Assembly (NCBI GenBank): GCA_963932465.1 | Contig: OZ010788.1 | Span: 673,528,484 to 673,592,483, forward strand | Length of the DNA stretch: 64,000 nt | Source of the DNA: Maratus speciosus | Lineage: Eukaryota > Arthropoda > Arachnida > Araneae > Salticidae | Direction of reading: 5' to 3' | In this document: positions 1 to 12,156 of the stretch, piece by piece | How positions within the stretch are numbered: position 1 is the first letter of the stretch | How the letters are laid out: the number at the start of each line of letters is the position of its first letter | Position numbers and translations under genes: made by a program | The notes under the pieces: generated by a model | What the model was told of the DNA's origin: nothing | Databases searched by the model: none | What the model saw: the letters and a program-made list of their open reading frames with translations, nothing else

Positions 1-250
1 TAACGCATCTTCTATGAATGAACTCACAAGCTCCTCTGACGATTCTGTGAGTCATTCATAGTTTCTTATTTTACATACTGGTTTCCTATGTTCATTTCTA
101 AATCATCTTTTGAACTTTATCAATTTCTCCATATATTTGTGATTTCCAATTTATTATATATATATATAGATAGATAGACAGATTACTTTATTTCAAAAAC
201 TAATTCCAAAATTTATTCAACCTATTTTTTAATTACATATTCATTAAATA

Positions 251-1090
251 TTCAGAAACTATAAATACATATTACTATTTTTAACTTATAAAATATTCAC
301 ACAAAAAAAGAATTAATATCGATACCTACACGTTTAAAAAATAAATTAGTTCATGTAACTATCGTTCATATCCACCCCCATGAAAAATATCATTTCAGAA
401 AAATTTATTACATACTAAATTATTATTTATCAAAATATACATTAAAAATAAAAGATATTAATTTAAATACTAATTTAATATTAATTAATTATCCAGAAAT
501 TATAAATCAGAGGTCGATCCAGGCAAAATTTGGGGCCTATTTAGGGCACTTTCACAAAAATCTATTTAATAAAATAGGCCCCTTCACAAAAATGAACTTA
601 ATAAAATGAGTCCCTTCACAAAATTCCTTTTAATAAAACAGGCCTCATCATAAAATTCCTTTTAATAAAAAAGGCCCCTATTATATAATTAATTTTCATA
701 AAAACTGTTTTAAAATGTGTAATTTGCCATTAAAACCAGGTCACGAAAAACAAAAACTTTACCCAGAAGATTTAAAGTAGTTTTGGTTAATAAAATGTTT
801 GGTTCGAATTTGAGTAAATGGATTTCAACTTTCGTTAACAAATGTTATTTTTCACAAAAATAACTTTTACTTTTCACAAAATGGGCCTCAAGAATAAAAA
901 CCTGCATCGACCCCTGTAAATACATTTTTCTATTTTTAAATTAAAAACTATTAACAAGCAAAATAATTAATATCGATAATTACATGTTTTAATAAAATTA
1001 ATTTCATATCCTCCCCTAAGAAAATGATAAAATTTCTAGAAAATTTATTAGTCACTAAGTTATTATCTATTAAAATCATTTTCAATCAAA
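251..1090 (+). repeat. About 240-bp tandem duplication, second copy split by a MITE
   Basis: Copy A starts at 251 (TTCAGAAACTATAAATACAT). Copy B starts at 491 and resumes after the insertion at 917, matching copy A through the TTAATATCGAT and TTCATATCC-CCCC motifs. The 409-bp element at 508-916 interrupts copy B, and copy A shows the uninterrupted sequence. Confidence 0.7.
508..916. mobile_element. 409-bp non-autonomous TIR element (MITE)
   Basis: Ends are CAGAGGTCGATCCAGG and, inverted, CAGGGGTCGATGCAGG (14 of 16 match). TAAAT flanks both sides (503-507, 917-921) as a probable target duplication. The inside carries short degenerate tandem units of the kind CCCTTCACAAAAAT-AATAAAATGGGC, about 38 bp each. 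A second copy begins at 63616. The ends start with CAG and resemble hAT-type termini, but the 5-bp duplication is atypical, so the superfamily is uncertain. Confidence 0.75.
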
Positions 1091-1099
1091 ATAATCTTA

Positions 1100-1240
1100 A
1101 AAAACATTTTCGTTGCGACGAATTGACGCCGCGACGAATTGACCCCCCGACGAATAGTCGCTGCGACGAATTGTCGCCGCGATGAATTGTGCGTGATGAG
1201 TTGTTCCGCGATGAATTGTGCGCGACGAATTGACGCGACA
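1100..1240. repeat. CpG-rich short tandem array
   Basis: Degenerate GCGACGAATTG / GCGATGAATTG units of about 11-17 bases, much richer in CpG than the flanks. It creates a spurious minus-strand open frame rich in Asn-Ser-Ser-Arg, which is not a gene. Confidence 0.7.
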
Positions 1241-1435
1241 CCAAAAAATAGTCAGCAATTATATCTATAATATCAATTCTATCTTTTATGTAGAAAATAA
1301 ACACGTAAAGCGACTCATTTAAATATATAAATTTTCATGTCAAACAATAACTTAGACATTCTTTTTGTAAAATTGAGCTAATTCCAGCTTGGCTCGTAAG
1401 TTAGTGTTGTCAGGGCAAACAGCGGGACAGAGAGA

Positions 1436-3513
1436 GAATTTAAAAAATCAAAAAACCCGACTGCGTAAATAGCCCAGTGGTAGGGGGACAAAAAAAGGTC
1501 CAATTCAGAAATAATTAGGGGAAAGCTGGAAATTATTTTAATCCCTTCAGTTTATGTCTAGAATGAATATGCTACGTTTTCCCTGTCGTACTAGGTGAGC
1601 GTTAGGAATTATATATTAATTTATAGCCAAAAAACACTTTTTTTTTTAAATACCACAACACTATCTTGAAATCACTAACTTTTTCAAAAACATTGTCAAT
1701 ACAAATGTTGTACAGCTTAAAATTCTGAGTAAAATGAGTACCTACAGTTAATACTTTTGTTGAATATTAAGGTCACAATTCTACTTTAAAATTTTAGACC
1801 CGTGGTCAGAGGGTTGAATTCAGAATTAATTAGGGGAAAACTGGAAATCGTTTTAATCCCTTCAGATTATGTCTAAAATGAATATTCTATGTTTTCCCCT
1901 TCGTACTAATTGAGCGTTAGGAAATATGTACACATTTACATTCGAAAAACACGTTTTTCTTTAATATATTTAACAATATCTTAAATTGCGACCTTAATTT
2001 TGAACAAAAATATTAATATGAGTATTCATTTTATTCAAAATTTTAAGCTCTACAACATCTATATTGGCAATTTTTTGATATAGTTAGCTGTTTTGAGATA
2101 TTGGTAAGGTAATTTGGTTTCTCCTATCTTGAAGCTCTTGATTAGTGATTGAGGCAAAATTTTGAAATAGAATTGCGACCTTAATTTTGAACAAAAATAT
2201 TAATGTGGGTACTCATTTTATTCAGAATTTTATGCTCTAACATTTGTATCGACAATGTTTTTGATAGACTTAGCTGTTTCGAGATATTCTCAGGTAACTT
2301 GGTCTTTCCGGACTTCAAGCTCTTGATTAGCGATTAAATTAAAATTTTGAAATTAGAATTGCAACCTTAATTTTGAACAAAAAAACTAATGTGGGTGCTC
2401 ATTTTATTCAGAATTTTAAGTTCTACAACATTTTGTATTGACAAAGTTTTTGATAGAATTAACTATTTTTAGATATTGTTAAAAATATTAAGGAAAAGCA
2501 TGTTTTTCGAATGTAAATAAGTACATATTTCCTAACGCTCACTTAGTACGAGGGGAAAACATAGAATATTCATTTTAGACCTAATCTGAAGGGATTAAAA
2601 CGATTTTCAGTTTTCCCCTAATTAATTCTGAATTCAACCCTCTGACCACGGGGCTAAAACTTTAAAGTAGAATTGTGACCTTAATATTCAACAAAAGTAT
2701 TAACTGTAGGTACTCATTTTACTCAGAATTTTAAGCTCTACAACATTTGTACTGACAATGTGTTTGAAAAAGTTAGTGATTTCGAGATAGTGTTGTGGTA
2801 TTTTAAAAAAAGTGTTTTTTGACTATAAATCAATATATAATTCTTAACGCTCACCTAGTACGAGCGGAAAAACGTAGCATATTCATTCTAGACCTAAACT
2901 GAAGGGGTTAAAACAATTTCCAGCTTTTCCCTAATTATTTCCGAATTCAACTCCCTAACCACTGGGCTAAAAAAACGAACTAATTATTTCTCATCAATAT
3001 TAAACTATTTTTTTTTAAATATTACTTACCTATTTTTTTTTAATTTACTTGTATTTGTGACTTTCAAGTTGTGTTTGATTGTTAGTTCCTATCTATAAAC
3101 ACTGTTTTGATGAGGCCTATAGATGTCTATGATGGTTAGAGTTGCAGTAAAGCTAGAGATCCTACCTACACAACGTCCGGGTTGTCTAATATTTAAACAG
3201 AGCTTCTGACTGTAAAATAGTCAACGAAACATAGTCTTCATTTTGAAAGACCTATCCAATGATATGCCACTCAATAGGGTGCGTAAAAATTTTTTTTTTC
3301 GTGTATACCGCCATTTTGTATTTTTCGGCCGCCATTTTGAATTTATAAAATAAAATCTACCCTATAACCATCGCACGGTTAAGACGAATCGATAGAGACC
3401 TCATTCATTAAAATCCATCCAGCTGTTGGGACGTTTCGAGGGTATAAAGAAATCCAGATACCCTAGATACGCGTGAAACACATAACCCTTCTTGGCAGTT
3501 GGATAAAAAAAGC
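1436..3513 (+). repeat. Dispersed ~570-bp repeat, copy 1, split by the foldback
   Basis: Pieces 1436-1469 and 2970-3513 together match the reverse complement of 10716-10148. Shared marks include GAAACACATAACCCTTCTTGGC, TCATTAAAATCCATCCAGC and a CCGCCATTTTG motif. The long gap between the pieces is the 1.5-kb foldback element. Confidence 0.75.
1470..2969. mobile_element. 1.5-kb foldback element
   Basis: Two inverted arms of about 500 bases. The outer ends are TAGCCCAGTGGTAGGG and, inverted, CCACTGGGCTA. Inner landmarks recur on both sides, such as TAGTACGAGGGGAAAACATA and ACCCGTGGTCAGAGGG. The centre (1985-2450) is made of about 185-bp direct repeats starting AATTGCGACCTTAATTTTGA. TA flanks fit a TA target duplication. 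It interrupts the repeat seen intact and inverted at 10148-10716. Confidence 0.8.
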
Positions 3514-4962
3514 CGGACAGACGCTTGAAAATCAAGACATTTGAAGCACTACAGCAAAACCTGTTAAAATGGAACCAGTGTCATGAATAACACTTTAAAC
3601 TGAAAATTTTCGCAATATCGGCTAAGATTGTCTAAATGGGAAAGTTCTTCCAATTCTTTGTCGTTCTATCTTAACAGGTTGCTGTATTAAATAGCTTCCT
3701 TTCATCGTATTGAATGTAAGTGAATTATACTTTATCCATAAAGGAATGGTGTGAAATTAATTAGTCGAACTAGAGCTTTCTAAATAATTGACAGTAATTT
3801 TAGGACAATAATGCTCACTTTACAAATACCGCGTTTTATAATTTTTTCATTATTTTGCCTTTCAGCCGTTTAAGAAAAAGCACAATTATTACGTTCATTC
3901 TCAAGAAAACACTTCGTCAAACGTAAAAAGCACAGGCAGCAAGTTGCCGGAACGCGCCTGTGGTTGGAACAGATTTTTTTATTATTTGAAGAAAATTCCG
4001 TGTTTTGACAGGAGAATTAAAAAAAAAATGAGCTTCAGTTCGCGAATTTTTCGTGTTTTAGAGGAAAAGAGACATACGTAAAAAATCAGTTTCTGGTACA
4101 AAAAAGTAACATGCAGCACAGTTGCGGAAACACTCCTGTGATTTGACGAAAATGCAACTTCAGATAATTTTTACGTTAAGGCTGTTTTGAACTGCTTTGC
4201 TCAACAAGCGCAAAACGTTTTGACACATTTACAAATTCATTTTTTAACGGAAAGATATAAAATTGGAAAGCCTGACCAGGGAAGAGATTTGGAATCGAAC
4301 TGTGTTTTCCCTTTTTGTATCCATCGATTACCTATTGAGTTAGAAGCGATTTGGATCACGTGCAAACACGTTTTTCATCCTTTCTTGACTGGTTTTTCTC
4401 GTTTCGCGCGGAAATTCGGTTCAAAACGCCCACTTTGACATTCTTTTCTGAGAGATCTATTGCGTTTGCAAAAAAACGGATAAAACAGCTCGATGGCATA
4501 GTTTCTAAACATCAACACCTTCTAGTATTATGCATTTTCGAACAAAAATAAATTAAAACTTATGTCAGAAAGTTACCCTTTTGGATTTGAGAACGGCCTT
4601 AAAATAATGAATTTTCTGTATTTTGGACGGAAATGGCCAAATTAAAACAGGAATTTTCGTGTTTTAATAATAATAATAATAAAAGCAATTGAAGAAACAC
4701 TTTCAACTCGCGTATTTTTTTAAAAAATGTATATTGATCGAAACCAGACAGTATGATCCTCTAACTTCTGATAAGATACAGAATTTAAATCTGAGATTAA
4801 AACTGAAATACAAAATTCCGAAGAAAAGTGTAAGTTAAAGGAAAACTTGTAAAATAGCTTAGAATGTAAAAGTTCATTACTATCAGCTCAATCATAAAAC
4901 AAAGTCTTGTTGATGCTAAAAAAAATCTTTAAATTCATGCTTATTTTGAAACAGCCAAAGTT
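3514..4962. other. AT-rich stretch without recognisable features
   Basis: No coding potential recognised; only an AAT microsatellite near 4666 and scattered T runs. The short open frames near 4187-4551 show no family resemblance. Confidence 0.6.
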
Positions 4963-4963
4963 T

Positions 4964-6101
4964 AGAGGTCTACACAGGCCGGGCTCGGGCCTATTTTCAT
5001 TCATGGCACTCGGGATGGGTCGGGCCTAACTTCTTTTTTTCGTACCGAGATAAGGCAGGTTTCATTCTTCCTAGGTCTTCATAAGCCGATATTTTCAGTC
5101 CCGTCTCGATCCAGCCTGTATGAAATCATTGTCTCGGCATGGCCTGGTCCGTGCAAAAATCAGTAAAATTTGTCCCAGGCCAAAAATTTTTGCAAAAAGT
5201 GTATATATTTTTAAATCGACATTATTCTACAATTAAACATTAAAATTTATTCGTTTTAAAGAATAGTAGATTTCTAGGCAATGATATTAAAATACAGTAA
5301 AACGTGTGAAAAAGAAGCAGCTATGGCGGAATGCTGTCTTATATGGAAAAATTTATTGATCCGTGCAAAATGAATATAATAGTACGTGAGAAAAGAATAT
5401 AATACATTCACACCTGCTAAGAAGAGAACTTGTTTATAACGCATTTTTTTTTCTTTCCTATGCGATGTCTTAGAAGATTTTACTGTATGGCATTTTTCAG
5501 ATTTTTAAGTCTCCAATATATAATTTTTTGATTAACGATATTAATTATAGCTGAAACATTAACATACAAATAGAGATTCATTAAAAAAATGTACAGTAAA
5601 TTTTGTCTAAGGCGGACTCTGTATAAGCCGGAAATCTGTCTACCGCGGAAAATTTTTCAAGTCCCGGCGAACCCATAGAAAATTACATTATTTCATGCTG
5701 CATAAGGCGGAATCTGTCTAACGCGGAAACGGAAAGGTTTTTATGGTCCCACCGAAACCAAAATTTTGCACAAGCCGGAAAAAATGATAATTAAAAAATT
5801 AAAGGCATTTTGTTTATTAAACTTTAAAACTGATAAGTCAAATACTCAATGTCGAGCATGTTAGTTAAATTCCGTAACACTTTGAAAAAGTTAATCGAAA
5901 AGAACAGAAACTGTTTAAATTTTAAGGAATTTATACTTATGCCATTTTTTCATATACAAAATTGCAAAATTTAAAAGTTAAAGTTAATATTTCTGGTAGA
6001 ATGAGCATTCATCAAAATACATATTTCAGAAAGTACAATATATTATACTTTAAGGTTGTACTCAAATTCAAAGTTACAGCGTTCTGTCTCATTCTCGAAG
6101 T

Positions 6102-6132
<31 letters not shown>

Positions 6133-6746
6133 TTTTGTGTGTGTGTGTGTGTAAACATCCAATTCGCATGTATTACAGCAGTACTAAGAAATTGAATAGC
6201 GTTTCTCATTTATCTATAAAGACAAAAGATCTTTCCTAATTTCAGTTTTCAACCGATTTTCGAGACAGGAAAATCAATGAAAGGTCATCATCTTCGAGGG
6301 ATATTTATTTATTTATTTATTTATTTATTTTTTTTTTGGGGGGGGGGGGAGTTTTTTTTTTGCATAAGCCGGAATATTGTCTACCACGGAAAATTTTCTC
6401 AGTCCCGATCGATTCCGCCTTAGACAGGGTTTACTGTATATCGCAACCTTCTTTAAAAATGAAAATTATAAGCATGAAAAAAGAGCTAAAATAAGTATTT
6501 TTGGTCCGAACTCCTTTTAACAAAATCGACGTAAAATTCCGTCGGACTTGGGCCGAGATTTTAAATTTTTTCCGGGCCGGGCTCGGACCGAACTTTTAAT
6601 TTTTATACCGGGTCGGCCCATTACTGTTTTTTGTACGGACCAGTCTGGGTCGAAGTTTTAACTTTTATACCGGGCCGGGCCGAACTTTTCTTTCTGCGAG
6701 TCGGGCTGAGCCCGAACCTGGAAATTTCGGCCCATACAGAACTCTA
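4964..6746. mobile_element. hAT-like non-autonomous element with GC-rich ends
   Basis: Left end AGAGGTCTACACAGGCCGGG, right end (inverted) TAGAGTTCTGTATGGGCC. Subterminal stretches are unusually rich in CGGGCC/TCGGGC words (4975-5160 and 6535-6735). Flanks CAAAGTTT (4956-4963) and CAAAGTAT (6747-6754) match at 7 of 8, as expected of a hAT 8-bp duplication. No transposase frame is present, and a pogo-like element is nested inside. Confidence 0.7.
5594..6436. mobile_element. pogo/Tigger-like TIR element nested in the hAT-like element
   Basis: Ends CAGTAAATTTTGTCTAAGGC and, inverted, CAGTAAACCCTGTCTAAGGC, each flanked by TA. Words such as TAAGCCGGAAT-TGTCTA-CGCGGAAA recur inside (5625-5780, 6360-6420). 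This is typical of pogo-type Tc1/mariner MITEs. It contains an ATTT microsatellite, a GT run near 6136 and a G run near 6340. Confidence 0.75.
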
Positions 6747-6993
6747 CAAAGTATAACTAAGTTATTAATTAAAATTGTTCAGTCTAACAATACAATCAAG
6801 TTTAAATTATCAAGTAAGTCAATATTCTGTTTTACACGATTTTTTTTTAAATTTCTAAATACGAACCTACGACCCTAAACAAGAATTACAACCTTTACTT
6901 ACAAGTTAATTACAACCCTGCACTGTTCGAGTTATGCCCGACCCGAAATCGACAAAATATTTTTTTCGAACCTGCAACTTGATCCTAAGCATG

Positions 6994-7030
<37 letters not shown>
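6994..7030 (+). repeat. A37 homopolymer
   Basis: Uninterrupted run of A. Possibly a retroposon tail, but no body could be identified upstream. Confidence 0.8.
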
Positions 7031-7033
<3 letters not shown>

Positions 7034-7337
7034 TAAATGTAAAACAATTCTGAAAAATAGTTTGCAATCTTATCTCTAAAACTAATTTTATACTTCAAAA
7101 AATGAATGCATACATTTACTTATACACAAGTATTTTTTTTTTTTATCATTTGAAACAATGGTCTGGACTTTTCTTTGGGTTGGGATGATTTTTGACGGCC
7201 GATTATCTACTCGAGGGATATAGGCCCAAGGTGTCCTCCATGGGGGGGGGGGGGATTTCTAAGAGAACCTAATCCGTATTTACACATGGAAATCCAAGTT
7301 TCGAACAAAACCACGAAAACTCTGAATGATTAGGCCG

Positions 7338-7420
7338 GCGGGCGCGATTGGGTTCGAACCCAGCACCTCCCGTATACCAGCTTTGAGAGCACAGAACCTC
7401 TCGGCCACTGGTGGGACGGA
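7338..7420 (-). mobile_element. tRNA-like sequence, probable SINE head
   Basis: The minus strand carries a box A-like TGGCCGAGAGG and, about 45 bases on, a box B GGTTCGAACCC, the two internal RNA polymerase III promoter elements. The segment between does not fold into a clean anticodon arm, so a tRNA-derived SINE or tRNA pseudogene is more likely than a working tRNA. The overlapping minus-strand open frames are artefacts of it. Confidence 0.5.
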
Positions 7421-8300
7421 CTTTTCTTTGGAAAAATTTGGCGTACTCGAATCGACTCCCAAGAAACAAAAACTCTAATCTGAGATGATCCGAAAATGGA
7501 AACACTAGTCAACCGGATCCACAGCAAAATTTTAGAGCCAATGGCCAATACGATCGGGTAGAATCGGGTTAACTGACCGATGCAAGATTTTAGTAGTTGC
7601 TATATATACATACATCATCCCGTAGTTTACAATGAAGTTATGTATGTATATAATTATTTTCTTATTTATACCTTCCATTTCTCTTCTATATATGAAATAG
7701 CGATTAATATCTATAAAATGACTCTACTATTAACTAAATTAATGAACAAAGAAGGAATTTTTAGTTTGATACTAAGTTTGCTTGAATAATTATACAAAAC
7801 TCTCTTTTTATTTACTCATTCATTTATAAAAAAAAAATACTTAACCTACGCTTTTTAATGAGAAGATCGAAGCGAGCAGATGAATTTAAACGTCCTGTCT
7901 CCTCTTGAAATCGTATTTCTTATAGGCGCGTAAGTTTGTGGTCAATCGAATAAACATTCAACAGGAGTGCACATGAATGAGCTCTAGACAAAATGTATAA
8001 AGTTTTCGGTAACATCCGGCCGTTGTATAAATACGGCAGCCTTTAACCGAAATGTGTTTCAAGCCAATGCGCCTTCCGAAGAAAAAAAAATCAGTGCCCT
8101 GCTATTTCGTGGGTCGCATTTTCTATAAACTAACCTAAGATCTTTTTTAAAATATTAACCTACACTCGACTCGGGTCGTGTGCAGGAAAATTCGGATTAC
8201 CCGACCAAATGTAGGACTCAACACTCAAGTCGAAAAATTTTCCCCGACGATGATTAAATTTGACCCCGACGGGGGCATATGCCACCGGACCCCCTCTGGC
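7421..8300. other. AT-rich stretch without recognisable features
   Basis: I see no gene or clear repeat boundary here. Confidence 0.55.
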
Positions 8301-9830
8301 GCCGCCCTTGCTCCTCTGTCTATCTGTCCGTCACAGAGCCCGTACTCAGAAACTATATAGGTTGGAGACTTGAAATTTTGGATTCTTATAGCTGAACACC
8401 TCACATCAAACGACAAATCTTAAAATTTTGGAAAAACCTTATATTGACCCCTCTGGGCTCTAAACTGTGTATTTTAAGCTTTTTTAAGGGTTTCGTTCAT
8501 CTGACGAAACCCTATTCGTCTCGCTCCTCTGTCTGTCTTTCCGTCACAGAGCCCGTTCTCAGAAACTATACATGTTAGAGATTTGAAATTTTGCATACTT
8601 ATAGCTGAACACCTCACATCAAACGACAAATCCTAAAATTTCGAAAAAAATCTTATATTTAACCCTCTGGGCTCAAACTTGTGTATTTTAAGCTTTTTTT
8701 TCTAACTCAAACCCTAATTAAGTTGAAGACTTGAAATTTTGCATAATTATAGCTAAACACTTGCGATCAAACGACAAATCATGAAATTTCAAAAAATGTT
8801 ATATTTACCCTCTGTACTCTAACTTGTGTATTTTAAGATTTTTTTTTATCCTCCCTCCTTTTTACCCGGGGGGCACTTTTTAAACATTTGCCGACTCCCC
8901 TTTCATCACTCGTTTATATTATGCACCATAAACTTACATATTGTAGTTCCATTTTTTACCGTCAGGGGGCGCCTTCCTATCTCTGGTGCTATGGGCCCGA
9001 TTCCCTCGACTAATATATCTATGGATAGGTTGTAAAACGGAGATTCGTGCAGATAGAGATTTGTGTAGAATAGAGTGCGTCCCCCGGTTGAGAAATGTGG
9101 AACTAACAGATTTTGCAAAAGGATAAAGTGTTTTGAAAGGAATATTAAACGAAACTCTGTGTGCGATCTGTGATAACACTTACCCACTTGTTTCTAACTG
9201 AGCCCCTAATTAAGTTGAAGACTTGAAATTTTAGATACTTATAGCTGAACACCCCACATCAAATGACAAATCATAAAATTTTGAAAAAGTCTTATATTTA
9301 CCCCTCTGGGCTCTAACTTGTGTATTTTAAGCAATTTTTCTAATTCAGCCACTAATTAAGTTGGAGATGTGAAATTTTGCATACTTATAGCAGCACAATT
9401 GCGATCACACGAAAAATCATGAATTTTCAAAAAGTCTTATATTATTTACCACTCCGGGCTCTAACTTCTATATTTTTAACAATTTTTCTAACCTCCACCC
9501 TTTTCATCAGGGGTGCACTTTTCTAACTTTTGCCGACACTCCTTTGACCACTCTTTCATGTTATGCACCATAGCCGTAGATATTTTAGTTCCAATTTTTA
9601 CCGCCTACCTATCTCGAATGCTATGGGCCCAATCCTCTCTACTCATATATCTACGGATAGTTTGCAAAACGGAATTGCGTTCGGATAGAGGTTTGCTTAG
9701 AATAGAGTGCGCCCCCTGGTTGCGAAATGTGGAACTAACAAATTTTGCAAAAGGATAAAGTGTTTTGAAAGGAATATTAAACGAAACCCTCTGTGCGATC
9801 TGTGATCACACTTACCCACTTGTTTTTTTT
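8300..9830 (+). repeat. Complex tandem repeat region
   Basis: A subunit running from TTGAAATTTTGCATACTTATAG to TCTAACTTGTGTATTTTAAG recurs at about 8370, 8580, 8730, 9220 and 9370. A longer block (TTTTGCCGAC-CCTTT through TGTGATNACACTTACCCACTTG) occurs at 8866-9192 and again at 9507-9822, giving a higher-order period of about 635 bases. CTCTGTCTNTCTGTCCGTCACAG-like words begin the first units. Confidence 0.75.
8487..8513. repeat. Perfect 10-bp hairpin in the tandem region
   Basis: Stem AGGGTTTCGT / ACGAAACCCT with a 7-base loop TCATCTG. Confidence 0.7.
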
Positions 9831-9879
9831 TCTTCTCAAAATGGACTTAGTCTACTATGGTTATGAACCCCTGATATAG

Positions 9880-11160
9880 TTCTTGAATGGCATGAATTGC
9901 AGTCATGAAATGAGGCGTTAATTTTAAGATAAACATTTAATGCTTATAAAAGAGTGATTTAGACTTTTTTTTATTTAACTCAACTTGCTTTTTGTATGTA
10001 AAGATGGAATTTTGTATTACAAAAAACACATTCATTTATAGTTCACATTGACATTTAGAAAACATTCAGTTTTAGTTCACATTCAAATTTAGAATACATT
10101 CATACTGTTTGGAACGACATGAATTGCAGTCATGAAATGACATTCTTTTTAACCGACAGCCAAGAAGGGTTATGTGTTTCACGCACATCTGGGTATGTGG
10201 ATTTCTTTATACACTCAAAACATCCCAACGGCTGGATGGATTTTAATGAATGAGATTTCGATCGATTCGTCTTAACCGCCCGATGGTTATAGGCTAGGTT
10301 TTGTTTTTATAAATTCAAAATGGCGGTCGTAAAATACTAAATGGCGGTAGAGACGAAAAAAACTTACGCACCCTATTGAATGGCCTATCATTGGATAGGC
10401 CTTTCAAAATGAAGACGATGTTTCATTGACTCTTTTACATTCAGAAGCTCCGTTTAAATAATACACAACCTGAGAGTTGGATAGGTAGGATCTCTAGCTT
10501 TACTGCAACTTTAATCTACATAGACATCCGTAGGCCTCATCAAAACAGTGTTTATAGATAAGAACTATCAATTAAACACAGCTTAAAAGTCATCAATACC
10601 AGTAAATAAAAAAAAAAAATAGGTAAGTAATATAAAAAATAGTTTCACATTGATGAGAAATATAATTAATTAGTTTGCTTTTTACGCATTCGGGTTTTTT
10701 GATTTTTTAAATTTATTTAAAATAAACCTTTAATGCTTATAAAAGAGTGATTTAGACTTTTTTTATTAAACTCAATCTGCTTTTTGAATGTAAAGAGGGA
10801 ATTTTGTAATTGATTTTCAATCCACTCTTTATATGCTGAAATTACAAAAAACACATTCCCATTTTTAGTTCACTTTAGAATGCATTCACAGTTTTAGCTC
10901 ACATTTTTTTTGGAAGACCATGAATTGCATTCACGAAATGAAGCGTAATTTTAAAGATACAAATTTAATGCTATTAAAGTATTTTACAATCTTGCATTAA
11001 ACTCAACGTGCTTTATGTATGTAAAGACGGAATTTTGTAATCTTTTTTCAACCCCCTCTTTATATGCTGAAATTACAAAAAACACATTCGCATTTTTAAT
11101 TCATTCACATTTAGAACACATTTACATTTTGGAACAACATGAATTGAATTTCAGTCCTGA
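9880..11160 (+). repeat. Tandem repeat with ACATGAATTGCAGTCATGAA units
   Basis: Units with ATGAATTGCAGTCATGAAATG, then TTTAATGCTTATAAAAGAGTG, then ATGTAAAGANGGAATTTTGTA start near 9890, 10120/10725 and 10915. The array is interrupted by the inverted 570-bp repeat at 10148-10716. The open frame at 11015-11341 is derived from this repeat. Confidence 0.65.
10148..10716 (-). repeat. Dispersed ~570-bp repeat, copy 2, intact and inverted
   Basis: Reverse complement of 1436-3513 minus the foldback. At 10676-10692 it reads straight through the site where copy 1 carries the 1.5-kb insertion. Confidence 0.8.
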
Positions 11161-12156
11161 AATGCAGTCATTGTCAAAGTCTCTAACTCATTTATCAAAA
11201 GCATTCATTTGTAAGTGCAATTTTTATTTCAATCCCACGTTGAAATTGAGCAATGTTTTGAGGAATTTCGTATTCATGACTTCTCGTGGAATAAGTACTA
11301 CGCTTTTGATAGTGACACTGAATAACGTCTCAAATGTTTAAGGTTGATATATTATTAACAAAGAAAAATCTTGCGGCAAGCATAGATTATGAAATATTTT
11401 CCAACACTTCCAGAATAGATAAACAAAATGTCTCCATTTAACCGGGTAAAGAAGATACCTGAGTAAACATTTTAGAAAACTCAGATCGTATTATAAAACC
11501 AGTTTTGAATAATTACTGCACTCAGCCTGAAAGATACTTCAATTCTTTTGTGTTCTGTGTATTATATGTATTCTGTATATGATATGTGTTTGTGTATATT
11601 CTACGTAGTACGCTAAAATTTAGTTTAGTTAGAAAAAAGCTTAATACAGTTCAACATTTACCCTTAGTAATTTCTACATAGACGAAAGCGCACTTGAATT
11701 CATTTGTACAGTCCTTTATATTACCTACAGATTTTTTTACGCGGCACATAGTAAGCTTAAATTTAATTCATGCAAAAACCCTCTTAAAACTACTGAAATT
11801 GGACTTCCAGGAATTACTATACATAGGCGACTATATATCCAGTTTTTATGGATAGCATTGTATATGATTTTATTTAAATGCAGCTGAGCTTTAAAATGCA
11901 TAACTCAAATTAAAAAGCACCTTAACCAATTCATGCTCATTCTCAGTAATAACGTAATGTTATCATACTATATTTTATATGATTATATATTTTATATAAT
12001 ATATATTTTATATATTATATATATTATGTTATCATACTATAATTTCAAATGCCCATCGAGTACAAAAATTGAAAGCAAAATTTCTTAAAACTGAAGAGAG
12101 ATAAAAATTTGTTTAGTTTTTTTATTAGCATCTTAAAATCTATGGAAAACACTATA
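11161..12156. other. AT-rich stretch without recognisable features
   Basis: Only AT-rich sequence, with a TATA-rich run at about 11965-12030. Confidence 0.6.

Noticed and set aside
1086..1304. Asn/Ser/Arg-rich minus-strand frame
   Set aside because: Comes from the CpG-rich short tandem array.
6994..7030. A37 run as proof of a retroposon insertion
   Set aside because: No body or target duplication could be recognised upstream.
7269..7548. Overlapping minus-strand open frames
   Set aside because: They read across the tRNA-like sequence; no coding family, and three frames are open at once.
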